From Cinnamomum chago (taxonomy: Eukaryota > Streptophyta > Magnoliopsida > Laurales > Lauraceae), in assembly GCA_038049695.1 (NCBI GenBank), contig CP142452.1:32910501-32974500 (forward strand): DNA of 64,000 nucleotides, in the 5' to 3' direction. The position numbers and the translations under genes are program-made. Positions 45,959 to 58,523 of this stretch are shown here, in pieces. The first letter of the stretch is position 1. Each line of letters starts with the position of its first letter. The notes beneath the pieces were generated by a model. The model searched no databases, was not told the DNA's origin, and saw only the letters and a list, made by a program, of their open reading frames with translations.

Positions 45959-48750
45959 AGGTTTTGGCGCCGTTGCTGGGGAACCAAATCTAACTTTCTT
46001 TTAGAAATCCGAAACTTTTAAGCTTTTGCCTAGTTAGTGTAGATTTGTGTTTGTTTTAGCATTTAGATTGCATTAGTATTAGTTCATATTTTCTTATATT
46101 GATTAGTATTTAATTAGTTCATTTTCAGACTAAAAAAAGAGAACTGCCAAATTTTAAGTTGTTTAGATATATTTTTTTAAGATTTGCTGGATTTTAAAAT
46201 TTTACTAACTTGATAGGATTGAGTTTGATTGTTTAGATAGAATTTCAAGTTCTCAAAGTTAGATTAGATAGTTTGATTGACTTTGCTGACTTTTTAATTT
46301 TGATTTTATCTCTTGGATAGATTAGCTTGAAATTTTAAAAACTGCTTTGTTAAGAATAGATAGGATTTTCTTACTAAGTTTAAATTTGCTTGTGATAGAG
46401 TTTGGATTGACTTTTTCATCTTTTGAATTTTTTTTATAGATTAGGATAAGATTGCAACTTTTAGATTAGGTTAGATAGAGTAATTTTTCTGATTATCTTG
46501 AGTGATAAGATTTACTCATTTTGAAAATTTCTTCGGATAGGTTGCTTGGTGGAGAAGATTTGGATAAGTTGCTTGTATGAATAGGAAACTGCTGGATATC
46601 CTTTAAGCAAAGAAGATGTTCTCAAATTTTAAAAACTAAAAATTGCTTGCAAAAATTCAAAGACAAGATAAGATTGCGTGGACCGCTGCAAGATCTTCTA
46701 TCCTTAACCCATGAGTTTTTATCTGCAAGTGGGGTTGTGTGATTTAATTTTCGCAAAATTGTGACTGCTTGCTTGGCACACAATTCAAATTGGACCCCCA
46801 CACTTAATTAAGGGCTATCTACCCCAACAAAATAAGGACTGAATTTCATCCTTAGATCCCTGCCCACCTAGGCTTAATCATCTCTCACTAGCACCTAACC
46901 ATCAATTAAAATCAAGTAGGAACAAGACCATATGATTCGGGCTTAGTAGGATGAAGACCACTGATGGTTGCACCAATTGTGCTCCTTGACTAAAGTTTAT
47001 GTCTGAAGAAAAGCCTTGTCCAGAGTGTGGAGATAGTTAGACCGTTCGAGTAAAGGGTCTTGAAAATGGTTCATTAAGTAATCCTACCCTTACCTGGGGG
47101 ATGATATGGTGAACTAAGGTTTAGATTGGGTTGGAGGCCTATGTGTTCTCTTTACCATTTAGGACCTGTCTAGAAGTTTAGGTTAACCCTAGGACCATTT
47201 CTTGTGCTTGACTGCCTGTGCATCATATTAGATCATCGGGACCCTGCATATAGATTAGGTTCGCATTTTCTTAGGGTTGAACCTAGTGATGCAAGCGAAG
47301 AAAGACCGACCCAGAGAAAAATATTGTGGGAATGTAAGAACAAGAGGCTAAATAGGATAGAGCTCAAACTACCTTTTACTGTTATAGGAAATTCTTCGAT
47401 CTTTGAAGAAAATCTCAAGATGGCTGAACCAGCGGACCCACCCATGACTTTGAGGGACTACATGTACCATACTAGGACTACTCAACTGTCTTAGACAAGA
47501 CCAATTCTACTGTTGAGATCAAATCTGGCATGATCCAGATGCTCCTAGTCTTTCACGGATTTTACCAAGTAAACCCAATAACAACATCTTAGAGAACTCG
47601 AAGATATTTGTGGGACCATGAGAATCAATCAAATGATTGAAGTGGCCCTAAAATTAGGTTATTTCCTTTTTCCCTAAAAGAGAAGGCTAAGGCATGACTT
47701 TATGCCTTACAAGTTGGATCCATCACCACGTGGGCCAAGTTAGTCAAGGAAGTTTACAAAAAATTCTACTCTAAATAAAAAAACAGCCTCGATTAGATAG
47801 GTAATTAATGAGTTTTACCAATTAGAGGGGGAGACACTTTATAGCTACTTGGAACGGTTCAAGGATCCCTTGATCCAATGCCCCCACCATGGATTTGAAA
47901 AAAAATCCATTTGCTCCAAATTCTTTATAAGGGTATGGATTATCCTACCAAATAAATGGTGGAATATCCATGAGTGGTGCTAGTTTACACATAAAAAAAA
48001 CAGATGAAACATGGACCTTTTTGGAAGAGAAACCTGAAGATACCATTCAATGTGCCACCATCAAGAGTTAAATGCACATTCTCGGAAAAAGTGGGCATGA
48101 ACTCGAACCGAAACTTGAGCAAAAGGCCAAGATGGCCACATTGATGAGAAGATTAAAAGCCTAGAGCTGAACCAGAAAGCCCAAAAGCCCTCTCCAAACA
48201 CGTTGGAGTCACTAAAATACAGTTAGGTTGTGAGTGAAGGCACAAACCCAACAACTTTGGGTTAGGAAGAAACAACTGAGGAAGTTAATGCACTTTATCA
48301 AAACACTCGTTTTAATAATTGTCCGAGGTATGAACCATATTAAAAAACATACAATTTAGGTTAGAGAGATAACCTGAACTTTTCTTGGGCCAAGGGTCCA
48401 ACTCAGGGTGGCCCATCATAGACCATTCAATCCCAACCCATTCAATCTCAGGTCAATATACCTCCAGGTTTTCAAAAGCAAGCCATGCAAAATTTCAACC
48501 CAAGTCCACTAAGCCAGAAAGTAGACTCTTGAGGAGGCCATGAAACTCTTGCGCCAGACCACAACCCAATTACATCAAAGTAGTAATGAAAGTCTGAATG
48601 CCCATTTACTCTGGCAAAGCTGGAATATCAAATGGGCTAATTAGCCAATCCTTTGAGTGCTAGGGACCGGGGAACCTTCCCTAGTCATCCAGGAATCCAA
48701 TCCCAAAAGTCAAGTCTTTCATGATACAAATGGAAAAGGCCCGAAGCAAG
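45959..48750 (+). mobile_element. Athila/Tat-like Gypsy relic, leader and gag only
   Basis: A T-rich, non-coding leader (about 45985-47200) is followed by a heavily broken Gag. Recognisable scraps are MTLRDYMYHTRTTQLS (near 47440), FPLKEKAKA, GSITTWAKLVKEVYKKFYS (near 47700) and LYSYLERFKDPLIQCPHHGF (near 47840). They align in order with the Gag of the Athila-like element at 59100-59480. No reverse transcriptase follows. Many breaks; old. Confidence 0.72.
45965..45983 (+). other. Primer-binding site, tRNA-Asp type
   Basis: TGGCGCCGTTGCTGGGGAA matches the TGGCGCCGTTGCCGGGGA primer site typical of Athila/Tat Gypsy elements, with one difference. Confidence 0.85.
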
Positions 48751-49139
48751 TTAAATCCATAACCACTCTTAGGTCAGGCAAACAAGTTGATAATAAGGGG
48801 TCAAACAAATGAACATTGGCTGGTGTCGACAAAATGACATTCTCCAGCCAGGGTCCATGACTTGTTCCTTAGGATGGGATTTTGTTGTATGTAGTCATAA
48901 GGGGTCCACGAAAAGACATCAACCAAAAAACTAGGTTTGTTACAAGGGGTCTTATAGGGACATTGGCCAAGTAACAAGAGGGGTTTGACTAGAGGCGTCA
49001 ACGAACATGATCATCTTAGTCAAGGTTCACAATTCTATAAAGGGGGTTGAGGCCTATGATATAGGACTCAAGGCTAGGTTTTGAGATATGAAATGAGTAG
49101 AAAACACCAATGACACTAAGAATAATAACATTTGAGAAA

Positions 49140-49662
49140 CTCTCCATTGACTAACATCATGCATCTGTCTCCTTCTTATTTGAGGGCAGCGTAGGCACCG
49201 TTGATGACAAATGGTCTTTCCCATTTGGGTTCAAACTTCCCCTTTAGATTTATTTGTGAAGATCATTGTTCTCCATACTTGAAGCTCTATGTCTTACCTT
49301 CTTGTCAAAGGACCCGGCCGTGTGGGTCTGGTAAGTTCTTTGTGCACATTTCCTGCTTGTACAACAACTTCTCTCAATTTAACTAAAGATTTGGTTTATA
49401 ACCTTAATGTCGGGCTTGACGTTACCTTTGTACATGTTCACCGCCACTTTTTTAGATGGTGGCTCAGCACACTTGTAAGATAGATTTCTCCACCCGTTGA
49501 CGAAAGCTTGAGCCGGCTCAGATTCCTCTTGCTTTGTGTTACTAAGGAAACTGAGTGAAACAGATTGGTCCTCTTCTTGGAATTGAAGAAGGAATTTCTC
49601 CTCCAGCACTCCCCAAGATGTGATGGAGTTTTCTGGTAGTTGCTTATACCAGTTAAAGGCAA
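49140..49662 (-). mobile_element. Gypsy scraps, minus strand
   Basis: 49140-49270 reads GKFEPKWERPFVINGAY on the minus strand, like the end of a Gypsy integrase. 49379-49640 reads LLQFQEEDQSVSLSFLS and AFVNGWRNLSYKC, like a Gypsy Gag. Both are short and broken; they may come from more than one element. Confidence 0.5.
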
Positions 49663-49699
49663 CTCCTTTTAGATTTTTCTGGTAGTTTCTTATGCCCAG

Positions 49700-50020
49700 G
49701 ATGTAATGGTTCTATTTTTGTGGTGGCAGATTGATTTTAAAAAATGGCGCATTTTATACTATGCAAGAAGACTTTTGATGCATCTAACATCACAAGACTT
49801 TATTTTAAGGAGTTTGTCAAGCTGCATGGGGTGCCAAAAAAATATTACCTCCAACATGGATACCAAGTTTATTAGTCACTTTTGGAGGATGTTATGGAAG
49901 ATGCATGGTACATACTTGTGCTTTAGTAGTGCCTACCACCCATAGACAGATGGGCAAACTGAAGTAGTGGATAAAAGCCTTGGCAATATCTTGTGCACAT
50001 TAGTAAAAGATAAACCAAAA
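49700..50020 (+). mobile_element. Gypsy integrase scrap, plus strand
   Basis: It reads [18 protein letters not shown], then [20 protein letters not shown] and CFSSAYHP, then TDGQTEVVDKSLGNIL. This is the conserved catalytic part of a Gypsy integrase, comparable to the chromovirus integrase. A broken fragment. Confidence 0.75.
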
Positions 50021-50729
50021 CCCCAATCGATCCTTGTCCTCTTCATTCCTTAGAATCTCTTCATCCTTCTTTTCTTCCTTCATTCCTTCCTTCATTCTCT
50101 TGCGTCCAAATCCACAAGCGGAGCATTGCATGTGAGATCTGCTCAATTTAATTTCATCTTCTTCACCAACATCATCTTCTACAAGCTCTCATTTTTCCCC
50201 ATTTCATCTCCACTCACTCTATAGGTAAGCTACTCACTCCCAAACACTCCCATCTCATCTTCTACAAGCCCTCATTTTTTATGCTTAGATTCAACTAGAT
50301 GACGCTATATTCATTGCATGCAAGCTCTCCCAACCCTATTCCATCTATCATGATGTGTAGGGTCCCTTTAGCAAGTTAGCAATTGGGGTTTTTTTATATT
50401 GATCTTTATTTGAGTGTGAGACGGTTTGGATTTAATGAGTTTTTAGTCAAGAACCATTAGAAGGCAAGCGAACAGATGTAATATAATGCATGCAAGCTTG
50501 ATTATGTTGATTCCTTATGTTATTCATGTTTAGAACAGCCCATGCAAGCTCAGCATGTGTTTTTAGTTGATTTAGCTTAATGGAAAGGTGAAATTGTAAA
50601 TGCCTTTGTATGTGTAGTTTTAATGAGCTTGGGAAGCTCCATTTGTATCCCAACAACATGCATTGAATGAAGTGAGGAAACAATCCCACTCGAAAAACAC
50701 CATTTCAGGTTTCAGCTTCAGAAATTCTG

Positions 50730-51010
50730 AAGCCCATGGTTAACCGTGGAACCTTAAATGGTCGATCGTGGAGCTCATTTGAATCCCACGGTTACATTTC
50801 TATGATTGAGCTTTTTTAGGGTTTTGAATTGCGGTTAACCCACGGCTAACCGTGGACCCTTCCACGACTAATCATGAGCCAATTGTGAGGTCACATTAGA
50901 GCTCATATGAGTCTCGCTGTTACAAAGACAGAACTGTATAAGTTTGGTGGTTAACCCATGACTAACCCTGGACCCCTCCATGGCTAACCATGAGGTGACC
51001 ATGATCACCA
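50730..51010. repeat. Cluster of GGTTAACCGTGG/CCACGGTTA motifs
   Basis: Variants such as GGTTAACCGTGGA, CCCACGGTTA, GGTTAACCCACGGCTAACC, GGTTAACCCATGACTAACC and GGCTAACCATGAG recur about six to eight times in both orientations within 280 bases. The arrangement is loose rather than a regular tandem array. Confidence 0.6.
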
Positions 51011-51510
51011 TAGAACCCAGGATTTTAAAGGACTTTTAGACCTAGTTTAGGACCCTAGTAATGGAATCCATGGACCCTAAACAAGGCCCAATGGATCTCT
51101 AGACCTGTGTAGGTGGTGTTTAAGCTGACATACACATACATCGATGCTCAAAATTTGGTATTCATTGGTACTAAGCCAAAGGTGTTGGCCTAGGGTAATT
51201 TAATGTTCTTAAACTCAAGTAACGGTAGGGTTAAGGTAGCCCGGAGACATTGAAGGCCTTAGAATTACACATAGTTGGATAGTGATGCCAACGGGCAATC
51301 CAGACCATATGATTGAATTGTAATCTATTTCATGTCTTGACACTAATCTTTTGACGCATACATTTGTATACGTTTCTGATATTCACGTGACATGCTCATG
51401 CTTCTTATGTTGCTTATGTTTCATGCTTATATTCTCAATTATGCATCATGTCTTGTACACCAATTATGTAATTTTGCCCGAATTTACGTTGCACAGCGGG
51501 AAAGTACTTG

Positions 51511-51848
51511 TGATTTATGGTCCCAATCATGATGCACGAACACACAATCAAACCATAAAGCAATCAGACACATGAACACAATGATTTTACGTGGTTCGAC
51601 AATGTTGCCTACGTCCATGGGGAAGAGGAACATCGTCTATTGTTATCCTCTCTCGGTCCTTGGGAGTTAGGGTTACAATACATCAGTATATATAATCCCC
51701 GCTTTCTTGGCCTCCAAGAAAGTCTTTCTTAGCTGCCTTAAAAGAAAACCCCATACGTAATGACTAAAATACCCCTGAACCTGACCTCGGTCTTGGCTAA
51801 CCTAACGAACCAACCCAGTTAAACCAGAATACAAGACAAAACCCAACA
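51511..51848 (-). mobile_element. Solo-LTR-like insert
   Basis: In minus orientation it starts TGTTGGGTTTTGTC (51848) and ends about ATAAATCA (51511). It contains TATATATACTG and, near the end, the GGCAACATTGTCGAACCACG block, often seen in plant LTRs in my recollection. No target duplication found. Family not assigned. Confidence 0.45.
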
Positions 51849-52604
51849 GTTTTCTCTATGCTTATCATCTGTTACGTTATGTTAGAGTACTTCCTTTATG
51901 ATTACGCATTTTGATATATGTTATTCAACACAGTTATGTATTCCCGAGTTGGCACCACTCAGTTTCAATCCTATTGTAGTAGGACCTGGTTGAGTGTTGA
52001 CTTAGTTTTATGTGTTATGCTAGCTGTAGTGTAGAATTTTGTTATGGGAGTGTATCTATGCGCCGGTGCCATATTGGAGATTTGTGGCCAATCTGTCCTC
52101 CTTATGGTACCATCTTGACTAGACTATCTATTATGTTCATGCTCTCACCTTTGGTCATGCATAGCAACCAATGTGAGAGAATATAGCTAATGTGGTTATG
52201 CCGTCTTGCTAGGACGTACCGTTAGATTCTGTCACACATGATTCTTTGAGTCACATTTATTCATGCATGATTATGCTTAGTTTATCCTTTATTGACATCA
52301 TATGATCATCTTTCTTTTTATTCATTTGATTCTACATGTATATTCTTATTATATCTGTTTAACTTGCTATATTTTCAAATCTAATAGTGCTACACTTGGC
52401 GCTATAGGAAATGATGCCGAGGCCTTTGACCTAGAGACTGAGGAGATCGAGCAGACACCTTAGGGGGAAGTTGAGCAGACTCGCACCTGATGATCTCTTC
52501 TAGACATCTTTGTTGCATGAATGTTCTTCATATGGACTGTTATTCAGTTGTGGACCTTTATACTTGGCATGGGTGGCCATAGTGATGTTGAAACTTATTC
52601 CTAT

Positions 52605-55600
52605 TGTAAGGCCCGCGACCTTACTGGGTCAATTGGGCCTAATAGCAGGCCCGTTGACCCGTTTATTTTATTATTATTATAATTAATTGTATTGTTAGAT
52701 ATTTAAGTGGGTTTAGGCCTTCAGTGAGTTTCTTTTATGTTAGAATAGTGTCTGTGAAGTTTCGTGCGATTCCGAGTGCGTTTGACCCTAGTAAGGGGGT
52801 AGTTTGCAATTTAGGAAAAATTGAGTGTTTTTCCAGAAAAATTCCTATCATCGTGATTTTGGGTTCATTGGAAAGGTCTCGTCGTGCTGATCATTTTTGT
52901 CTCCTGGCTCGTCGCGATCCGACGATCAGAAACCCTTCAAATGGTCCATTCTTTCACCAGATCCACTTAAGGGTAAATCAGTCTTTTTCCCTTCCCTCTC
53001 TTCTTAAAAAGGGATTAACCCTAATCTCATATTCATCTCTGCAACGAATGAGAGCTACAACAACCTCTTCTTCTTCCTCTTCATTTTCTCAAGCCTAGAG
53101 TTTTTGGGAGAGATCATCTCGAAGATCCGAACCGCACATCTTCTTCCTCGAGATCTTCTCTTTCCGTTGGTTCTAGTTTGGTAAGATTTCCCTCACGCTC
53201 ATCTTTTAATCATCTTCCCTTTTGGTTAGATTTAGGTTTGATCTCGATCTTCTCCTCTCTTTTCTTCTCCTTGGCGTTTTAGGTTGCATTTGGTTGGGTT
53301 AGATTCGTGGTTTCCGCGGTAGAATGCTTCTCCTCGAATTTCCCCAATTTCCAATCTTCTTCTTGGTTGAGGCAAGTAGATTTGCAATTTATAATTAAGC
53401 ATGTGTGTATGTTTCTCCATTGATTGTAATGATTTCCTTGTTGGATTTCCCTAATCCTAAGCCTGGTTATGATATTGATTTTGGATTACATGTTAGGTTA
53501 GATTTGTGGTATGGATTGGATTAATTATTAAATTGGTACCCTTTTTGATGCTTTAAATTGTTATAATGGGTGTGGAATGATAAATGTGATGAATGAGGAG
53601 CAGAGAGGCTCGTTTTCTGCAGGTTAGCCATGATTGGCTGGAGGAAAAAGGAGTAGAAAACCCATTTTTTGGGTTAAGGTCGAGCAGTGCCGATCAATCG
53701 GACTGAAATTGGTCTCAGTTAACTGAGATGGATCTCAGACCGATCGATCGGAAAGCCCTTGAGACGTAGAATCCAATGGTTCTAGTTTCATCACGATCGG
53801 AGGTCGGGAAGTGATGTAAATACTTAGATTATTGACCCAGCCTATATCTTATTGGAAATGAGACCAGTAACTTAGGTTTGGGCCTTAGATGTTGGACATC
53901 ATGAACCTACTATCAGTTGACCATTAATGGGGATTAAATCGTAGCACGTGGCTTGGTGTGCTTCGATTAGGTGTCTAGGTATTCGTGTATTAAACATGAG
54001 GTAACCGAATGCGTATGGAACTGAATTAATAGATGCTTAACACGATTGTACACCAAGGGATTTCCTTAGAAGCATCGTTGATCCAATTCCACATGTACTC
54101 TGTTAGAACATGTAGGATACATGGATGACACCACTTGCCTAGGGTTGGCTTGTGATTCCTCCTTGACTTGTTTAATTGTATATGTTGTAATTGCACCTTG
54201 TACACTCTCTCTGCATAATACACCTAATTAATTATGAAACATAATCCCTTGTAGAATTAGGACTTGGACCTAACTTAGAGTGTACCTTAGGACCCCGTGT
54301 TATGTAATTGATAAACAGGACTGACTAGACTGAAGAGATTATCATGTGATCGGGTTTGTCTTGTATTGACTTGAATGAGATAATCCCTATGAACATGTCT
54401 TGTATATTGAGCTAGCCAGAATTGCTTGTCTTGGTTTACTCGTGTCAACACCACTTTACTATTATTTACATGTCATGGCCAACTACAGTTTGGGGTATTA
54501 TTGATGGGCCGGTTACTCGGACATCGAGGTGGGTAGTCGACTTTGGACGGCGTTCGTGGCGTTGAATAGTTGGGAGCGGGCTTGGACCGTGCTACTATTC
54601 CCAGGACCAGGAGCTTGGATCCCCCTGGAGACGGACTTTGGTATCAGTAGTCTGGGTAGGATTGTTACTGGTACCCCGAGAGGTGGCTTGGACATCCTCG
54701 GAGTCTCCCTCTTGATTCTTGCATTGCATTGTTTAGACAATGGTTATTGCTAGTAGGTTAGGATTTCCTGTTATTGTTTCTGGTTATTTATTCATGCTTT
54801 ATGCCTAGATTCGATTCCTTGTATTCTCTTGATTATCATGCCTGTCATTACTCTTATACTTGATGCATATCATGATTATTTATATCTTCCTAATCTATTG
54901 CTCAATATGTCGTTGACTTTGTTCCTTGGTGTGCAGATACCTCAGGTGACTACTACCATGAGGAGCAGGCAGGTGAGGAGATCCCAAAGGATCTCCAACC
55001 GGCTGAGGAGGAGCAAGAGTGGTGTGCCGATGACATTGAGTAGCGTCATCATTCTAGGCACAAGAGATTCATTGGACTTCTTTATATTCTTTTATTCTTT
55101 ATCTCTCATTGAAACTTTCACTCTATTAACTTCTTTATTGTTTTGGATGGCCTTGATTAGTAGGATGGCCATTGTAATAAATTAACTTCCTTGTTTATGT
55201 TTTATTTAATTCCTCGTGCAATTTTAACTATTAATGAGATTTGTTATTCATTGCTTTGAAATCTAATATGCCTCAAATTGTATGAATTCTGTAGTTTCAC
55301 ATTACTTGAGGTTTGAAATGCAATATCTTCACAGCGAACTTACGATCCTTAGGCCTAAAGGGCAATATCCTCACAGTTGAAACTTTCACTCTATTAACTT
55401 CTTTATTGTTTTGGATGGCCTTGATTAGTGGGATGGCCATTGTAATAAATTAACTTCCTTGTTTAAGTTTTATTTAATTCCTTGTGCAATTTTAACTATT
55501 AATGAGATTTGTTATTCATTGCTTTGAAATTTAATATGCCTCAAATTGTATGAATTCCACAGTTTCACATTACTTGAGGTTTGAAATGCGATATCCTCAC

Positions 55601-55705
55601 AGCGGACTTACGATCCTTGGGCCTAAAGGGCAAAAATTTTAATTAGCCCTAAATTTCACTCCCAGGATCTGGTTTATTCTCTAATCGGGTTCGGGGGACG
55701 TGACA
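52605..55705 (+). mobile_element. Solo LTR, chromovirus (Tekay/Del-like) type
   Basis: It begins TGTAAGGCCCGCGACC and ends GGGGGACGTGACA, both typical of large chromovirus LTRs, with no coding sequence. Flanking CCTAT (52600-52604) and CCTGT (55706-55710) look like a 5-bp target duplication with one mismatch. At 3.1 kb it fits the large LTRs of Tekay/Del elements. The lineage is from recollection of LTR ends. Confidence 0.72.
55111..55640 (+). repeat. Two-copy tandem duplication, 268-bp unit, inside the solo LTR
   Basis: 55111-55378 and 55379 to about 55640 both start GAAACTTTCACTCTATTAAC and share GGATGGCCTTGATTAG and TTGAGGTTTGAAATGC blocks. Differences are few (for example AGTAGGATGG against AGTGGGATGG), so this is younger than the duplication at 26726-27334. 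Confidence 0.9.
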
Positions 55706-55710
55706 CCTGT

Positions 55711-56236
55711 GTTTAGTTAAACTTAGCTTAAATGCTTTCACTACTTTCTACTTCTTAACTCTTTTATAACTCGAACTTAAATCATGATCTATAGACATGT
55801 TCATGCTTTTTGTCCTATTATTAAATATGTTATGGATGTTATGGAAACCTTGTCCATTGGTTATTAAGTTGAGAAGTATGAGTTATAAAGGCTTCCGTGA
55901 AAAAGTCATCCTAGTTGTGACGGTTTATTTATGATGCCTCACACGTGAAATCCTGTGGGAACTCACACTTGGGGAACAAAAGTATACATGAATGGGGTTA
56001 CTCAAATCCCATGCGTGATTACGCGGGTCCCAGGCCGGGGGCGTGGTATGTGGGCTTCTATTCCCACGTGTATGGGCTCTCCTTTCCACCACATGAGCAT
56101 CCTCTTCCTATGTGTGTGGGCACTCTTGGGTTCCAACCCTTGGATTGAATACTAAAAAAGAAAAGAGTCTATGGTGGAGTCGTTTTTACAAAATAAATAT
56201 TTAAAAATATTTTGAGGGCATTGTGGTCATATAGAC
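55711..56236. other. Spacer right of the solo LTR
   Basis: Non-coding; the short frames at 55945-56155 have no family. Possibly the other half of the sequence into which the solo LTR inserted. Confidence 0.4.
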
Positions 56237-56237
56237 C

Positions 56238-57050
56238 AAGTGGGAGAATGTTAGACTTATCGATATATGAACCATATGTGGTCCACATGACCACACTCAC
56301 ATAGTAAGCCCCACCCTTAGATGACCTAGTGATTTTGGATCCCTCTTGTTTTGAGTTTTGAAATTAATATTGGACTTAGAAAAGAGGGTTACTTTCAAAT
56401 TTTGAATTGGCAAAATTAGAGGGAATAAACCTGCTTCAACTAGATCTCATAATGTGAAGGAACTGTAAAAAAAAAAGAAAAAAAAACCTATAAATAAAGG
56501 GTTTAGTGTAACTCACTTCACTTTATTATATATGATTAGCATCCCCTCAATTAGACATTTAGAATAAGAAGTAGAAGAGAGTTGTAGATTCTTCACAAAG
56601 AACAACCTTGTTTCATAATTGAACTAATGGAATTAGGTAGGCATTTATATTATAATTGATTCCATGTTACTCATATCTAATCCTATAATAGTCAATCCTA
56701 CAAAGAGTGTAACTCTTAACGTATTGGTACTCACCTTAATTTGACGCTTATCTAAATCACACCCACGATTGGATTGAATTTCATAAAAGATATAACTAAT
56801 GAAACCATTTAATTTAAGGATGATCAAATTTAGATGAAATTACCGAAGATCTAATACACCATTAGACCTTTCCATCATGTTGTCTTGGGGCTTAGATTTT
56901 ACATTCCATAGTTACTGTGAGAAGTACATTTAGGGTGAATCTATTGCAATCATTTGAAATTATTTTGTTGGGATTCATAGTAGCCTATACCTGTCTTTTT
57001 CTTTTCTTTTTGCTATGATCTTGGGCTAAAATGGGGATCACGCGGATTTT
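56238..57050 (+). mobile_element. Polypurine tract and LTR of a Copia-like relic
   Basis: A purine tract AAGTGGGAGAA (56238-56248) is followed by TGTTAGACTTATCG, the usual joint between internal sequence and 3' LTR in several Copia lineages. A TATA box (CCTATAAATAAAGG, about 56488-56500) lies 240 bases in. No coding part precedes it and the right edge is a guess. Confidence 0.5.
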
Positions 57051-57479
57051 AATATTGGCCAATACCCTATGAATCTTTTGATTTATATTAGTTTTCGACT
57101 AGAGCTTTACACCATTTCTGTAATCTGTTTTCCATCCGTATCTGTAAGTATAGATCAATATGCTGATGCATATCAATTATGATGCTGTCTGCATTTGTCA
57201 TATCAGTTAATACCGACAACAACCTTTCTAACCATAATCTTTTTTCTATAATAGTGACTAGTGATGCATTTGTTTATTATACAACCATTTAACTTGAATC
57301 CCTCCATGGTTTTCTCCATGTTGGCTTTGATTGGGCAATAATCTTATTTTGACACTAATTTAGATATAAGTCACCTTAATTTGGATTTTTTCAATATAAA
57401 TTTTCTTGATATATAGCCATTATTTATATATATGAAGCTAACTGAGGAGTCTGACTATTGTAAATGTCAGAAGCTCAAT

Positions 57480-58523
57480 TAGATAACTAATTGATGAGAC
57501 CTCAATGATGACTTTGTTACACCTTGGAATGGTAAGTATATGACCTTATTTGTATTAATTTCATGTTTGCATGTGTTTTAGGTGAAGAACCAGAATGCAG
57601 AGCTAAATGGAGAACATGGAGCCAACGTGAGATGACCCGGACAAATTGCCTCTAGGCATCCGGATGCCAAAGCCCAAAACTGAATCCAAGGCCATTGCCT
57701 CCTGAAGTCCGGATGCCCGACCTGGTGGACTTCGTTTCCAAGCGCGTTTTGAAGAGATTTTTGGTCCAAAACCTATAAAAAGGATGCCAAGCTCGTTTTT
57801 AGGTCATTCACATATTGGGAGAAGTTTTGGAGGTTGATTCTAGAGCTTCGAAAGGAGCACCAATGGGGATTTCGTTGAGGACTCTTCGTCAATCTCTCTT
57901 CATGAGTAACTAACTCTCCACCTTAGGGTTGCAATGAAGCCTAATCTTGTATTTTGGTGATGTATAGGTTTTAGGGTTTTAGTTTGAACACTTTTTGGTT
58001 ATATGACATTGATGTTATCTATTGATTGGATTCTTTTTATTAATGCAATATCTCTTTTTGGTATTTTATTCTTGTAGAATTGAATACCAGTCATATAATG
58101 ATGTTTGAATGAATGTGTTGTTAGATTTAGGATAATCTATGTCTTAGAGATAGGTTGTGCCTAAATCTGAACCCATATATCTTATTTGTTGACTCTGTGA
58201 AGGTCTGTAACCAGAACGAGTCTTTAAAGCGTTGATAGTGAAACCCCAGGTCTATACTCACCATTCAGCGAGGTTAGAGTGGATTCGTACCCTAAGACTT
58301 TTCTTCGATTGAATCAAACATTGTCTTTACTTTCTAATTTAGGAATCAAACCCATCAAATCAACACTTCATTTTCTATTAGGATTAGTTTAGGAATTTGG
58401 GAACCAACACAACTTAGCTTTTTTGTCCCAGTAGATACGACACTTGGTTAACATCTTTACTCTCACGAGTAGAGATATAGCTAGGTATAAATTATATTTG
58501 CAAACCCTGTTTTAGGACGATCA
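57480..58523 (+). repeat. 5' LTR of the Athila-like element
   Basis: It ends GACGATCA at 58523, five bases before the primer site, and contains a TATA region and a transcript-start-like stretch (about 57773-57810). The left limit is not marked by a recognised target duplication. Confidence 0.55.

Larger units (their letters stand above)
50021..52604. other. Non-coding spacer, LTR-like composition
   Basis: No gene recognised. CT-rich start (TTCCTTCATTCC repeats), the GGTTAACC motif cluster, a minus-strand LTR-like insert (51511-51848), then sequence up to the solo LTR that resembles chromovirus LTR interiors (GATGCCGAGGCCTTTGACCTAG). Probably old LTR sequence, possibly one outer LTR continuing at 55711. 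Confidence 0.45.

Noticed and set aside
52724-53098. 124-codon plus-strand open frame ending in a serine run
   Set aside because: It sits inside a solo LTR; the serine run comes from a CTTCTT repeat.
54829-55185. 118-codon hydrophobic open frame
   Set aside because: It lies within the same solo LTR and partly in its tandem duplication; the hydrophobicity follows from T-rich DNA.
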